In this document: positions 15,533 to 23,878 of the stretch, in pieces
Position numbering within the stretch: position 1 is the first letter of the stretch
How the letters are laid out: each line of letters starts with the position of its first letter
Origin: Microcella alkaliphila
GTDB taxonomy: Bacteria; Actinomycetota; Actinomycetes; Actinomycetales; Microbacteriaceae
DNA: 64,000 bases
Assembly: GCF_004216855.1 (NCBI RefSeq)
Contig: NZ_SGXT01000013.1
Location: forward strand, 310,001 to 374,000
Reading direction: 5' to 3'
Notes under the pieces: model-generated
Databases searched by the model: none
What the model was told of the DNA's origin: nothing
The model's input: only the letters and a program-made list of their open reading frames with translations
Position numbers and translations under genes: made by a program

Positions 15533-17127
15533 GAGGCTTGCTCCGGGGCGTAGCGGGCGAGCATCCGGGTCTCGATCGCGCCGACGGCAGCGTAGCCGAG
15601 GGCGGCGACGGCCGTCACCAACACCACGGCGCCGGCGAGGGCGTCGTAATTCGACAGGGAGGCGCTTCTGGCCATGAGGGCTCCGATCCCGGTTCCGGTG
15701 GCGAGCCACTCGACGACGGTGACCGCGAGCACGGCGGCGGGCACGCTCATGCGGGCGGCGGCGAAGAACGCCGGCAGCATCGCCGGGATGCGCGCGCGCA
15801 CGACAACGCGCCACGGTGCGGTCGCGTAGACGGCCATGACATCGAGCACCTGACCCGGCGCCTGGCGCAGGCCGTGCAGGCAAGCGACGAGGGTCGGGAA
15901 AAACACCATGACCGCGATCAACGTGATCGCGCCAAGAGACCCGCGACCGAGCAGCAGCACGATCAGCGGCGCCGAGGTCACGATCGGCACCGAACGCAGC
16001 GCCACGGCGACCGGCATGATCGCGCCGCTCGCTCCGGGCGCGAGCACGATCAGCACGGCGAGCAGCACGCCGGCGGCGAGACCCGCGATATACCCCGGCA
16101 CGACGTACACGGCGGTGTCGCAGAGCGCCGCGAACAGCGCGTCACGCGTGAGCCCACCGTCGCGCGTGCCCGCAAAGATTCCGACGACGTCGAGCGGAGT
16201 GCGCGCAACGAACGGCGTGATGCCGAGCAGGATGATGCCGCCCCACCACAGCACGATCGTGGCGACGACCGCCGAGGCGGTGCTCGCGAGAGTGCGGCGC
16301 ACGCGGCCCGGTCCCGCGGCGATGCGGGGCGCCGCGAGGATCGTCGGCGGCTGCCCACCCGTCGCCGCCCGCCCGATCATGCCGACGATGGCGTAGGCGA
16401 GCATCGACACGGCGGCGGCGATCGTCGCGAGCGCCCACGTGAGGTCGACGTCGAGATCGCGGGACGCGCGGATGGTCAAGACGCCGAGCCCCCGCTCCGC
16501 CCCCGTGAACTCGCCCACCATGGCCCCGAGAAACGCTGCGGGCGCGGCGATCTGCAGGCCCGCAGCGAGGTAGGGCACCGACGCTCGTGCTCGCACGACG
16601 ACGAGGGCCGTGACCGCCCCGCGCCCGGCGACCCTCACGAGATCGAGCCACGTGTCGGGCACGGCCCGCAGACCCACCAGCAGTGGGATGAGCGTCGTGT
16701 AGTACACGGCGAGCGCGGCGAGCGCGATCTGCGGCCCGTCGCCCGGCCCGAGCAGCACGCGCAACAGGGGAGCGGTCGCCACGAGCGGCAGACACACCAC
16801 GATCAGGGCAAGCCCCGTCACCGTGCGCTGGCTGCGTGGCCAGGCGGCGGCGAGTCCCGCGAGCGCCACGGCCGCGAGGTTGCCGATGACGAAGCCGGCC
16901 AGCGCGGTCGAGCCCGTCGCCGCGAGAGCCCGACCGAGCAGCGGCCCGTTATCGACGATGGCGACGACGACGGCGGTCGGCGCGGCCAGCACGAACGCGC
17001 CCTCGAGGCTGCGCGCGAGAACCTCCCAGGCGACGAGCGCGACCACAACACCGGCAACCCCGACGGCGGCGTCGCGGCGGGCGGGCGCAGCCAGCGGGCG
17101 GATGCTCGCGGTCACCGCCACGATCAT
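15529..17127 (-). CDS. ABC transporter permease with two fused inner-membrane domains (SsuC/ThiX-type)
   Basis: The 532-residue protein contains two complete BPD-type permease halves in one chain. The first spans about 15-260 with the coupling-loop-like region AVPDTWLDLVRVAGRGAVTA. The second spans about 285-530 with GLRQAPGQVLDVMAVYATAP before WRVVVRARIPAMLPA. SsuC, TauC and ThiX-type permeases are normally single 250-280 residue subunits that dimerise, so the fusion is unusual for this importer class. Its ATG 17127 overlaps the ATPase stop as ATGA. It presumably works with the ATPase and Tat-exported binding protein encoded just upstream in the transcript. Confidence 0.85.
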   Translation of the reverse strand: MIVAVTASIRPLAAPARRDAAVGVAGVVVALVAWEVLARSLEGAFVLAAPTAVVVAIVDNGPLLGRALAATGSTALAGFVIGNLAAVALAGLAAAWPRSQRTVTGLALIVVCLPLVATAPLLRVLLGPGDGPQIALAALAVYYTTLIPLLVGLRAVPDTWLDLVRVAGRGAVTALVVVRARASVPYLAAGLQIAAPAAFLGAMVGEFTGAERGLGVLTIRASRDLDVDLTWALATIAAAVSMLAYAIVGMIGRAATGGQPPTILAAPRIAAGPGRVRRTLASTASAVVATIVLWWGGIILLGITPFVARTPLDVVGIFAGTRDGGLTRDALFAALCDTAVYVVPGYIAGLAAGVLLAVLIVLAPGASGAIMPVAVALRSVPIVTSAPLIVLLLGRGSLGAITLIAVMVFFPTLVACLHGLRQAPGQVLDVMAVYATAPWRVVVRARIPAMLPAFFAAARMSVPAAVLAVTVVEWLATGTGIGALMARSASLSNYDALAGAVVLVTAVAALGYAAVGAIETRMLARYAPEQAS

Positions 17128-17915
17128 CCGCCCGTCTGCGCGGCGTCGCCTCCGGCGTGCCCGCGTTCGAGCGCCTCGACGACGGCGCGCTCGAGCCTGT
17201 CGGCTGCCGGGTCGGAGTCGCGGCGCGGCCGCGGCAGCTTGATGGGGATATCGGCCAGCACGCGCGCGGGCCGCGGCGACAGTACGATCACGCGGTCGGC
17301 GAGTCGCACCGCCTCGGCCACGGAGTGGGTGACGAGCAGGGTGGTGGTGCCCCCGCCCTCCCACAGGGCGGGCAGCTCGCGGGCGAGCTGCTGGCGCGTC
17401 AGCTCGTCGACGGCGCCGAACGGCTCGTCGAGCAGCAGCAGGCGGGGGTCGGTGGCGAGGGCGCGGGCGATGGCGGCCCGTTGCCGCATGCCGCCCGACA
17501 GGGCCGCGGGCTTCGTTGCGGCGAAGCCGGTGAGCCCGACGAGGTCGATCAGTTCGGCGACGCGCTCGTCATCGCGATCGAGGCGGGCAAGTTCGCGGGC
17601 GAGCGCAATGTTTGCGGCGACGCTTCGCCACGGCAGCAGCGACGGGTCTTGAAACGCGACGGCGAGCTCGCCGCGGCGTTGCACAATCGTCGGCGGCTCA
17701 CCGTCAACGAGCACCTCGCCGGCGGTCGCCGACTCGAGCCCCGCGATCATGCGCAGCAGCGTCGACTTGCCGCAGCCCGATGGCCCGACGAGGACCGTGG
17801 TGCGCCCGGGGTCGAGGGTGAGCGTGATCGGGGCGACGGCCTCCGTGCCATCCGGGTAGACCTTCGTGGCGGCGTCGACCGTAACGGTGACGCCGGCGCG
17901 GCGGTCAGGCGCCAT
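17124..17915 (-). CDS. ABC transporter ATP-binding protein (SsuB/TauB/ThiZ-like)
   Basis: The 263-residue ATPase has Walker A VGPSGCGKSTLLRMIAGL, Q-loop VAFQDPSLLPW, signature LSGGMRQRAAIARAL, Walker B RLLLLDEPFGAVDE and H-loop LLVTHSVAEA. FQDPSLLPWR and DEPFGAVDELTR are typical of the nitrate/sulfonate/taurine/pyrimidine importer group. The start overlaps the binding-protein stop by 11 bp and the stop overlaps the permease start. It energises the fused permease encoded next. Substrate cannot be read from the ATPase. Confidence 0.93.
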   Translation of the reverse strand: MAPDRRAGVTVTVDAATKVYPDGTEAVAPITLTLDPGRTTVLVGPSGCGKSTLLRMIAGLESATAGEVLVDGEPPTIVQRRGELAVAFQDPSLLPWRSVAANIALARELARLDRDDERVAELIDLVGLTGFAATKPAALSGGMRQRAAIARALATDPRLLLLDEPFGAVDELTRQQLARELPALWEGGGTTTLLVTHSVAEAVRLADRVIVLSPRPARVLADIPIKLPRPRRDSDPAADRLERAVVEALERGHAGGDAAQTGG

Positions 17916-18924
17916 GCACCTGTTCCAGAATCGAGCTGTCCCACAGGTCAGGCGTCACGCTCTGGCCGAGCAGGGCGAGCGTCTCGATGTTCTGCGCGAC
18001 TGTCTCCTCGTTCCAGAACCCGAAGCCCAGTTCGTCGGTGAGCTCGGAGAACATGAGCGGCACCTGGCGGGCCGCCTGCAGCTGCTGAGTTTCGAGATCG
18101 AGCCCGGCGTCGGGGTACATCTCGACGCTCAGGGCAGCGGCCGCGTCGGTGTCGAGCCGGTATTCTTCCCAGCCGCGCACTTCGCCGGCCATGAGGGCGA
18201 CCACGTCGTCGCGGCGGTTCGCGAGGCTGTCGTCGGTGGCGATGTAGGTCTGCGAGTGCAGGGTGTAGCCGTAGTCAGCCATCAGCATGGTGATCGATTC
18301 GACGCCCTGGATCTCCATCGCGACCGGCAGGTCGGTCTCCCAGCACAGCAGGCAGTCGACCTCGCCGGAGGTGAGCGGCTGCGCCGCGTACTGAGTGGGA
18401 ACGATCTCGATGGCGGTGATGTCGACGCCGTTGAGCGTGCAGAGCGTTTCGAGCGTCGGCGTGTTCGCGAGCGCCATGCCGATGCGCTTGCCTTCCAGAT
18501 CGCCGGGCTCGTTGACGGGGTTATCGGGCAGTGACGCGATCACAAAGGGGTTGTTCTGCATCGCGACACCAATGATCTTGAAGGGTGCGCCCTCGGCGAC
18601 AGCGGCGGCGGTGAAGTCGGCAGCCGAGACCCCCACAAGGGCCTGACCCGAGACGACCGGCGGTTCGACGGGGGCGTTGGGCCCGCCCTGAAGGAGACTG
18701 ACGTTCAGCCCCGCGTCGCTCCAGTAGCCGCGGTCGAGAGCGATGTAGCTGCCGGCGAACTGTGCCGAGTGCAGCCATGAGAGTTGCAGTGCGACGTCGG
18801 TGCCGTTCCTCGGCGGATTGCGGAACGCCGACACTCCAGCGAAGGTGGCGGCGCCGATCCCTGCGGCACCCAGCACCCCCGCTCCGATCAGAGTTCGGCG
18901 ACTGAGGGTTCGGCGTTCTGCCAT
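17905..18924 (-). CDS. Tat-exported NMT1/THI5-like ABC substrate-binding protein
   Basis: This 339-residue periplasmic-binding-protein-like component has the N-terminus MAERRTLSRRTLIGAGVLGA, a twin-arginine signal (SRRTLIG), followed by a hydrophobic stretch to about residue 33. The mature part reads LQLSWLHSAQFAGSYIALDR then GYWSDAGLNVSLL, close to the THI5/NMT1 signature (AQFAGxYxAxDxGxYxxxGLxV) of pyrimidine, riboflavin and related binders. It lacks a lipobox Cys. ATG 18924 has GAAGGA upstream; the in-frame ATG at 19074 would run into the next gene. Ligand candidates include hydroxymethylpyrimidine or another small heterocycle, but the neighbours are lipid- and sugar-related, so this is open. 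Confidence 0.85.
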   Translation of the reverse strand: MAERRTLSRRTLIGAGVLGAAGIGAATFAGVSAFRNPPRNGTDVALQLSWLHSAQFAGSYIALDRGYWSDAGLNVSLLQGGPNAPVEPPVVSGQALVGVSAADFTAAAVAEGAPFKIIGVAMQNNPFVIASLPDNPVNEPGDLEGKRIGMALANTPTLETLCTLNGVDITAIEIVPTQYAAQPLTSGEVDCLLCWETDLPVAMEIQGVESITMLMADYGYTLHSQTYIATDDSLANRRDDVVALMAGEVRGWEEYRLDTDAAAALSVEMYPDAGLDLETQQLQAARQVPLMFSELTDELGFGFWNEETVAQNIETLALLGQSVTPDLWDSSILEQVHGA

Positions 18925-18991
18925 GGCTGTGTCCTTCACGCGGAGCCGGGTGCCGACGCATCCATCGCGCCGTGCCTCCCTTTCGACACTG

Positions 18992-19951
18992 TCACGTTCT
19001 GTGCATCCGCGCCGCTCGACGCCCCCATAACGGCACGATTCCGGGCATCGTCGCGGCAAGTGCCACGAGTCCAAACAGGATGCTCGCAGCCAACGCCCCG
19101 GAGGCGCTCACCCCGGCAAGAGGGAGCAACGCGACCGCGGCCCCCTCGCGCACACCCCACCCGCCGACCGTGATCGGGATCAGCATGGCGAGCAGCACGA
19201 CGGGCACGACGGCAACGATGCCGCCGAGGCTCAGCGGCGCGCCGACGGCGGCTGCAGCGCTCGCGAACGCCACCAGGATGCAGAGAGTCGTTCCGAGGCT
19301 CAGCCCCGCGACGCTCGCGAGAGCCCCGCGATCCACCACGGCCGAGCGGATCGCCGCCGTGAGGTCCTGCGCCCGCGCACCGAGCCGTCCGGGGAGCAGG
19401 GTCGCGCCCGCGATGAGGGCGGGCAGACCGAGCGCTCCGGCAATCAGCACCACGAGTAACGGCACGGCCGCGCTCGGCCAGTCCACACCCCCGGGCAGGA
19501 CGATCGTGGAGGCAACGGCGATGCCCATCACGATGAGCAGCGCGTACTGCCCGGCGAGGCGCTCGAGTACGACGGCGAGGCCGGCCGCGCCCAGACCTGC
19601 GGGTCGCCGCGAGCGCACCGCGCGCCCCGCGTCGCCGACTACCCCGCCCGGAACAACGGCGTTCACGAGCTGCGATAGGTAGTACTCACCGACGGCCTCC
19701 TGCACGGGGATGGCGATTCCCAGCCCGCGGGCGACCCGCCGCCAGCGCAGCGCCGCAAGCAGGGTGTGGGCGGTGAGGGCCGCCGCGCACAGCGCGATGA
19801 AGTCCCAGCGCGCCGAGCGCAAAAGGCGCCCGGTCTCCGGCCCGTCGACGAGACGCCACAGGGCGACCACCAGCGCGACGGCGACGAGTGCTTGCAGCGC
19901 GACCACGAGCATCCGGCGTCGCCTGCTCGCGGGCGCAGTGGCGTCGCTCAC
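18992..19951 (-). CDS. YbhN/LPG-synthase-TM-like (UPF0104) integral membrane protein
   Basis: The 319-residue protein with about eight hydrophobic helices resembles the lysylphosphatidylglycerol synthase transmembrane/flippase-like family (YbhN, AglD). Visible family features include LRWRRVARGLGIAIPVQEAV, then EYYLSQLVNAVVPGGVVGDAGRA, and GGWGVREGAAVALL near the C-terminus. Such proteins are thought to flip lipids or lipid-linked sugars. Its GTG 19951 overlaps the TGA of the CDP-alcohol phosphatidyltransferase gene (GTGA), so the two are coupled. The ABC binding-protein gene follows after 67 bp. Confidence 0.8.
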   Translation of the reverse strand: MSDATAPASRRRRMLVVALQALVAVALVVALWRLVDGPETGRLLRSARWDFIALCAAALTAHTLLAALRWRRVARGLGIAIPVQEAVGEYYLSQLVNAVVPGGVVGDAGRAVRSRRPAGLGAAGLAVVLERLAGQYALLIVMGIAVASTIVLPGGVDWPSAAVPLLVVLIAGALGLPALIAGATLLPGRLGARAQDLTAAIRSAVVDRGALASVAGLSLGTTLCILVAFASAAAAVGAPLSLGGIVAVVPVVLLAMLIPITVGGWGVREGAAVALLPLAGVSASGALAASILFGLVALAATMPGIVPLWGRRAARMHRT

Positions 19952-20721
19952 GCCGTCCGAGCGCGGCGCAGAGCGACGATGTCGACCGCAAACGACCAGA
20001 CGAGGGCGGCCGCGACCCCGATAACGATGCTCAGGGCCGCCCAGACCGGCAGCCAGGGCAGCTGCAGCGCGATCAGGGCGATGAGTTGCACCACGCAGAT
20101 CACTTTGCGGCTGTAGCGGTCGGCGAGCGGGCCGTTCAGCCACGGCGCGATCAGCGCGGCCCCGCCGAAGAGGTAGCGCGGAAGCCCGAGCACGAGCGCC
20201 ACCGGCCCCGCCGGCCCGAGAGCGGCGAGCGCGGCCAGCGCCAGGGCGAAGACCGAATCGACCTCCATGTCGTACGCGGCCCCGAATCGCGACTCGAGCC
20301 GCTGTCGGCGGGCCAGCTTGCCATCCACCCCGTCGAGGCTCAGCGCGAAGATCGCGAGCCCGATGACGGCGGCTGCTGACGGTGCCCCGGCAACGAGCAG
20401 GCCCACAAGGATCGACACGAGCCCCCACCGGATGCTCGTGACCGCGCTCGCGGCGCCCAATCGCGCGTGCGGGTGGTGCCGCGTCAGGAAGGCGGCGGCG
20501 AAGCCGAAACCCGCGACGGCGCTCACCGCCGTCGCCACGGTCGGAGCCGTCGCGAACCCCGACAGTGCCGCCGTCGTGGTCGCGGCGCCGAGCGAGATGA
20601 GCGTCGCCCCACCGAGGAACATGCCGAGTGCGCGCACGCCCACGCCGACCTGAGCCGCGCCGCGCGCTGCGTCGGCAGGGGCGAGATTTGCGGTGGTCAC
20701 GGCGGCACGCCAGCACCGCAT
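19948..20721 (-). CDS. CDP-alcohol phosphatidyltransferase family membrane enzyme
   Basis: The 257-residue polytopic protein contains the complete CDP-AP signature: DGVDGKLARRQRLESRFG then AAYDMEVD, matching D-x2-DG-x2-AR-x8-G-x3-D-x3-D with all four Asp. Such enzymes move a phosphate-linked group from a CDP-alcohol to an acceptor alcohol in phospholipid synthesis. Which alcohol is used cannot be told. ATG 20721 or GTG 20700 may be the start. The gene leads a minus-strand run with the YbhN-like gene and the ABC importer, an odd combination for housekeeping phospholipid synthesis. The 175-bp gap upstream holds inverted AACATTC/GAATGTT (20743-20749, 20776-20782). Confidence 0.82.
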   Translation of the reverse strand: MRCWRAAVTTANLAPADAARGAAQVGVGVRALGMFLGGATLISLGAATTTAALSGFATAPTVATAVSAVAGFGFAAAFLTRHHPHARLGAASAVTSIRWGLVSILVGLLVAGAPSAAAVIGLAIFALSLDGVDGKLARRQRLESRFGAAYDMEVDSVFALALAALAALGPAGPVALVLGLPRYLFGGAALIAPWLNGPLADRYSRKVICVVQLIALIALQLPWLPVWAALSIVIGVAAALVWSFAVDIVALRRARTA

Positions 20722-20896
20722 CCTGCGCGTATTCGTTCACCGAACATTCCGGCGCTTCTGTGCTGGGAGTACTCCGAATGTTGCGCCACAGTGTGCATAA
20801 GGCTTTCGCCGCTCAGCCCCCCTACGTTGGTGCGGCGCAGCCGGTCGGGGCGCTGACGGAATCGGGTTTCGTTAGTGCCCCGACCACCCTGACTTC

Positions 20897-21781
20897 TCAG
20901 CGGGCTGGCGGTTGCGCCCCGCGCCACTGCACGGCCGCGGCGCCCGAGCGCACGCCGGCCGTCACGGCGTCGGCGAGCGCGGCGCCGTCGGCCAGTTCTG
21001 CGCACACGGCGCCCACGAACGCGTCGCCCGCCCCCGTCGTGTCGACCACCTCGACGCGTGGCGCGGCGACGTGGCCGCTCGCCTCTGCCTCACACCAGAC
21101 GGCGCCGTCTCCACCGAGGGTGATGATGACGCTGCGGCAGCGTGTGACGAGCGAGCGCGCGGCGGCCAGTGCCCCCTCCACGTCAGCGAAGGATGCTGCA
21201 CCGACGGCCCGCGCTTCGCTTTCGTTGACGACGAGTGGGTCGCAGAGGCCGAGTAGTTCGTCCGGGATGTCGCGCGCGGGCGACAGGTTCAGCACCACCC
21301 GGCCGCCGGCTCCGACAACCGCGAGGGCGGCGGCCTGGACGACGGTGAGCGGCACCTCGAGTTGGCTGAGCAGCACCGTTCCGGGGCCGGCGAGATCGGT
21401 AATCGTGGCGACGACAGCATCCGCGTCGAGTCGGCCGTTCGCGCCGGGGGCGACCACGATCGTGTTCTCGCCGTCGCGCGACACGGTGATGAGGGCGACC
21501 CCGGTAGGGGCGTCGGTGAGCCGGGCGACGCTCGACACATCGACGCCGCCGCTGCCGAGCGCGTCGAGCATGGCGCGGCCCCCCGCATCGTCTCCGACGG
21601 CGCCGAGGAAGACGGGCATCGCACCGGCGCGGGCCGCGGCGAGAGCCTGGTTGGCTCCCTTGCCTCCGGTCGCGACTACGACGTCGCCGCCGAGCAGGGT
21701 CTCACCCGGCTGGGGATGGCGGTCAACGACGACCGTGTAGTCGGTGTTCGCCGAACCGAGAACGATGAGGGAGGCGCTCAT
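20897..21781 (-). CDS. rbsK: Ribokinase, PfkB family sugar kinase
   Basis: The 294-residue kinase has the N-terminal signature GGKGANQALAAARAG (39-53) and the C-terminal DTTGAGDAFVGA (247-258) with the catalytic Asp253, placing it close to ribokinase, which makes ribose 5-phosphate. LGSANTDYTVVVDRHPQPGE is the usual ribokinase opening. No ribose transporter or LacI regulator is adjacent, so the substrate within the PfkB family is inferred from the motif pattern. It is divergent from the nitrilase-type gene, with 62 bp between starts. Confidence 0.87.
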   Translation of the reverse strand: MSASLIVLGSANTDYTVVVDRHPQPGETLLGGDVVVATGGKGANQALAAARAGAMPVFLGAVGDDAGGRAMLDALGSGGVDVSSVARLTDAPTGVALITVSRDGENTIVVAPGANGRLDADAVVATITDLAGPGTVLLSQLEVPLTVVQAAALAVVGAGGRVVLNLSPARDIPDELLGLCDPLVVNESEARAVGAASFADVEGALAAARSLVTRCRSVIITLGGDGAVWCEAEASGHVAAPRVEVVDTTGAGDAFVGAVCAELADGAALADAVTAGVRSGAAAVQWRGAQPPAR

Positions 21782-21831
21782 GGCTCCATGCTGGCAGAGC
21801 GGCGACCGTGGTGAGCGGCCCCGGCCGCCTC

Positions 21832-21837
21832 TAGGCT
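21832..21837 (+). promoter_or_regulatory. -10 element for leaderless nitrilase-type gene
   Basis: TAGGCT ends 6 nt before ATG 21844, and no Shine-Dalgarno is visible, so transcription probably starts at or within a base or two of the A of the start codon. Confidence 0.6.
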
Positions 21838-21843
21838 GGCAGC

Positions 21844-22650
21844 ATGAGCGAAACGCTGCGGGTCGCTGTCGCCCAGTTCGCGCCGGGGCCGTCGCGCGAC
21901 GAGAACCTGGCCGGCGTCGCGCAGCTCGTGCGCGAGGCCGCTCGGGAGGGCGCCGAGCTCGTCGTGCTGCCCGAGTACTCGGCGTTCTTCGGCGGCAAGA
22001 TGGGCGCGCACTGGGTCGCCGCCGCCGAGGCTCTCGACGGGCCGTTCGTGTCGGGGCTTGCCGACATCGCGCGGTCGAACGCCGTTGTCGTCGTCGCCGG
22101 GATGCTCGAAACGGCCTCGCGTGACGACCGGTTCCGCAACACGATCGTCGCGCTCGGCGCCGACGGTGCCCTGCTCGGCGCAACCCGCAAACTGCACCTG
22201 TACGACGCCTTCGGCCAGACCGAGTCGGACTGGGCGGAACCCGGCGACCTCGTCGACGCCGAAACGTTCGACGTGCGGGGAGTGCCGGTCGGCGTGCAGA
22301 CCTGCTACGACCTGCGGTTCCCCGAGGTGACCAGGCGTCTCGTCGACGCGGGCGCCGAGCTCGTACTCGTGCCCGCCGAGTGGGTTGCCGGCCCCGACAA
22401 ACGCCACGCCTGGCGGACCCTCGCCGCCGCCCGCGCCATCGAGAACACCGTGTACCTCGCCGCGGCTGACCACCCGCCGCCCGTCGGGGTGGGGGCGAGC
22501 CTGATCGTCGACCCGCTCGGCCGCGAGCTCGCCTTCGTCGACGACGAGGTGGGTATCGCCGCGGCGACGGTCGACCGTGCCGAGGTCGTCCGGGTGAGGG
22601 CCGTCAACCCGGCGCTCGCCCTGCGCCGCTTCCGGGTCGAGCCCGCTTAG
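21844..22650 (+). CDS. Carbon-nitrogen hydrolase (nitrilase superfamily, omega-amidase/Nit-like)
   Basis: This 268-residue single-domain nitrilase-superfamily amidase has the full catalytic set: Glu44 in VVLPEYSAF, Lys116 in TRKLHLYDAFGQTESDW, and Cys154 in GVQTCYDLRFPE. The KLHLYDAF and CYDLRFPE context is typical of Nit1/Nit2-like enzymes, which hydrolyse alpha-ketoglutaramate or deaminated glutathione. It converges with a glutamine/kynurenine-type transaminase, overlapping by 4 bp, which fits the transaminase plus omega-amidase (glutaminase II) pairing. The start is supported by a leaderless -10. Confidence 0.87.
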   Translation: MSETLRVAVAQFAPGPSRDENLAGVAQLVREAAREGAELVVLPEYSAFFGGKMGAHWVAAAEALDGPFVSGLADIARSNAVVVVAGMLETASRDDRFRNTIVALGADGALLGATRKLHLYDAFGQTESDWAEPGDLVDAETFDVRGVPVGVQTCYDLRFPEVTRRLVDAGAELVLVPAEWVAGPDKRHAWRTLAAARAIENTVYLAAADHPPPVGVGASLIVDPLGRELAFVDDEVGIAAATVDRAEVVRVRAVNPALALRRFRVEPA

Positions 22651-23843
22651 CGGCCCGAGGTCAGGCGGCGCACGGCCTCGTCGATCTGGCCGTCGGTTCT
22701 GCAGAACGCGAAGCGCAACGACGACCGGATGCGCGCATCCCGTGATCGCGGATCGAACGCCGCCAGCGGAATCGCCGCCACCCCCCGCTCGACCGTTAGC
22801 TCGCGGGCGTAGCGTTTCGCGTCGCTCACGCCGAGTGGGGCGGCGTCGGCGACCACGAAGTAGGAGCCCCTACTCGGCGACACGGCGAATCCGGCGGCGG
22901 CGAGGCCGGCGCTCAGGCGGTCACGCCGGGCGGCGAGGGTGCGTCGCTGCTCGGCGAAGTAGTCGTCGCCGAGGCCGAGGCCCACTGCGACCGCCGGCTG
23001 AAACGGAGCACCGTTGACGTACGTCAGGTACTGCTTGACCGCCATGGCCGCGTCGATGAGCTCGGCCGGCCCGGTCATCCAACCGACCTTCCAGCCGGTT
23101 ACGCGGAACGTCTTCGCGGCGCTCGAAATGGTGAGGCAGCGCTCGGCGGCACCCGGGATGCTCGCAATCGGTGTGAACGGAGCATCGTCGAACACGAGGT
23201 GCTCGTACACCTCGTCGCTCACGATGACCGCGTCGTGCCGGGCGGCCGCGGCGACGATCCGCGCTAGGTGTTCGGGGGCGATGACCGAACCGGTCGGGTT
23301 GTGCGGGTTGTTGAGCAGCACCATGCGCGTGTTCGGGCCGATGGCGGCGTCAATCGCCGCGGCCGTGGGCTGGAAGTCGTCCCCCTCGAGCGGGATCGTG
23401 ACGTGCCGTGCGCCGGTGAGACCGACCATGGCGGCGTAGGCGTCGTAGAAGGGGGAGAGGGTGACGACCTCATCACCCGCACTCACGAGGGCGAGCATCG
23501 CGGCCGCGATCGCCTCTGTGGCTCCGGCGGTGATGAGTACTTCGGTGTCGGGGTCGCGGCGCTCGCCGAAGAACCGTTCGCGGTGTTCGGCGACGGCGCC
23601 GCGCAGCTCGGGGGTGCCTCGGCCGGGCGGGTACTGGTTGAGACCCGCGCGGATCGCAGCGATGGCGGCCTCGGTAACGGGGGCCGGAGCATCCTCGTCG
23701 GGGTAGCCCTGCCCCAGGTTGATCGCGTCGTGCTGGGCTGCGAGGGCGCTCATCTCGGCGAAGATCGTCGCGCGCACGGTGCCGTCGGCATCACGAAGGC
23801 CTGCGGCGTCGATGGCGCGCAGCCACGGCGGTGTGGTCGTCAC
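22647..23843 (-). CDS. Class I PLP aminotransferase (glutamine/kynurenine transaminase-type)
   Basis: The 398-residue fold-type I aminotransferase has ITAGATEAIAAAMLALVSAG for phosphate binding, NNPHNPTG (178-185), SDEVYEHLVF (209-218) and the Schiff-base Lys244 in SSAAKTFRVTGWKVGW. INLGQGYPDEDAP at the N-terminus and VTGWKVGW are typical of the KYAT/methionine-aminotransferase (YbdL) group, which accepts glutamine, methionine and aromatic amino acids. The N-succinyldiaminopimelate aminotransferase annotation common in actinobacteria is an alternative. GTG 23843 has TAGGGT 6 nt upstream, so the mRNA is probably leaderless. Confidence 0.88.
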   Translation of the reverse strand: MTTTPPWLRAIDAAGLRDADGTVRATIFAEMSALAAQHDAINLGQGYPDEDAPAPVTEAAIAAIRAGLNQYPPGRGTPELRGAVAEHRERFFGERRDPDTEVLITAGATEAIAAAMLALVSAGDEVVTLSPFYDAYAAMVGLTGARHVTIPLEGDDFQPTAAAIDAAIGPNTRMVLLNNPHNPTGSVIAPEHLARIVAAAARHDAVIVSDEVYEHLVFDDAPFTPIASIPGAAERCLTISSAAKTFRVTGWKVGWMTGPAELIDAAMAVKQYLTYVNGAPFQPAVAVGLGLGDDYFAEQRRTLAARRDRLSAGLAAAGFAVSPSRGSYFVVADAAPLGVSDAKRYARELTVERGVAAIPLAAFDPRSRDARIRSSLRFAFCRTDGQIDEAVRRLTSGR

Positions 23844-23849
23844 GCTGTC

Positions 23850-23855
23850 ACCCTA
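23850..23855 (-). promoter_or_regulatory. -10 element for leaderless aminotransferase gene
   Basis: On the minus strand TAGGGT lies exactly 6 nt before GTG 23843 without any Shine-Dalgarno in between. Confidence 0.55.
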
Positions 23856-23878
23856 GCCGGGGCGAGCTGGCGGCGAGC

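Noticed and set aside
15538-17652. Long plus-strand frame opposite the fused permease
   Set aside because: Composition is Arg/Asp/His-rich and meaningless; the minus frame has clear permease and ATPase motifs.
17905-18924. Firm call of a thiamine-precursor (ThiY) or riboflavin (RibY) binding protein
   Set aside because: The THI5/NMT1 fold is clear, but no thiamine or riboflavin gene is adjacent and the neighbours are lipid- and sugar-related.
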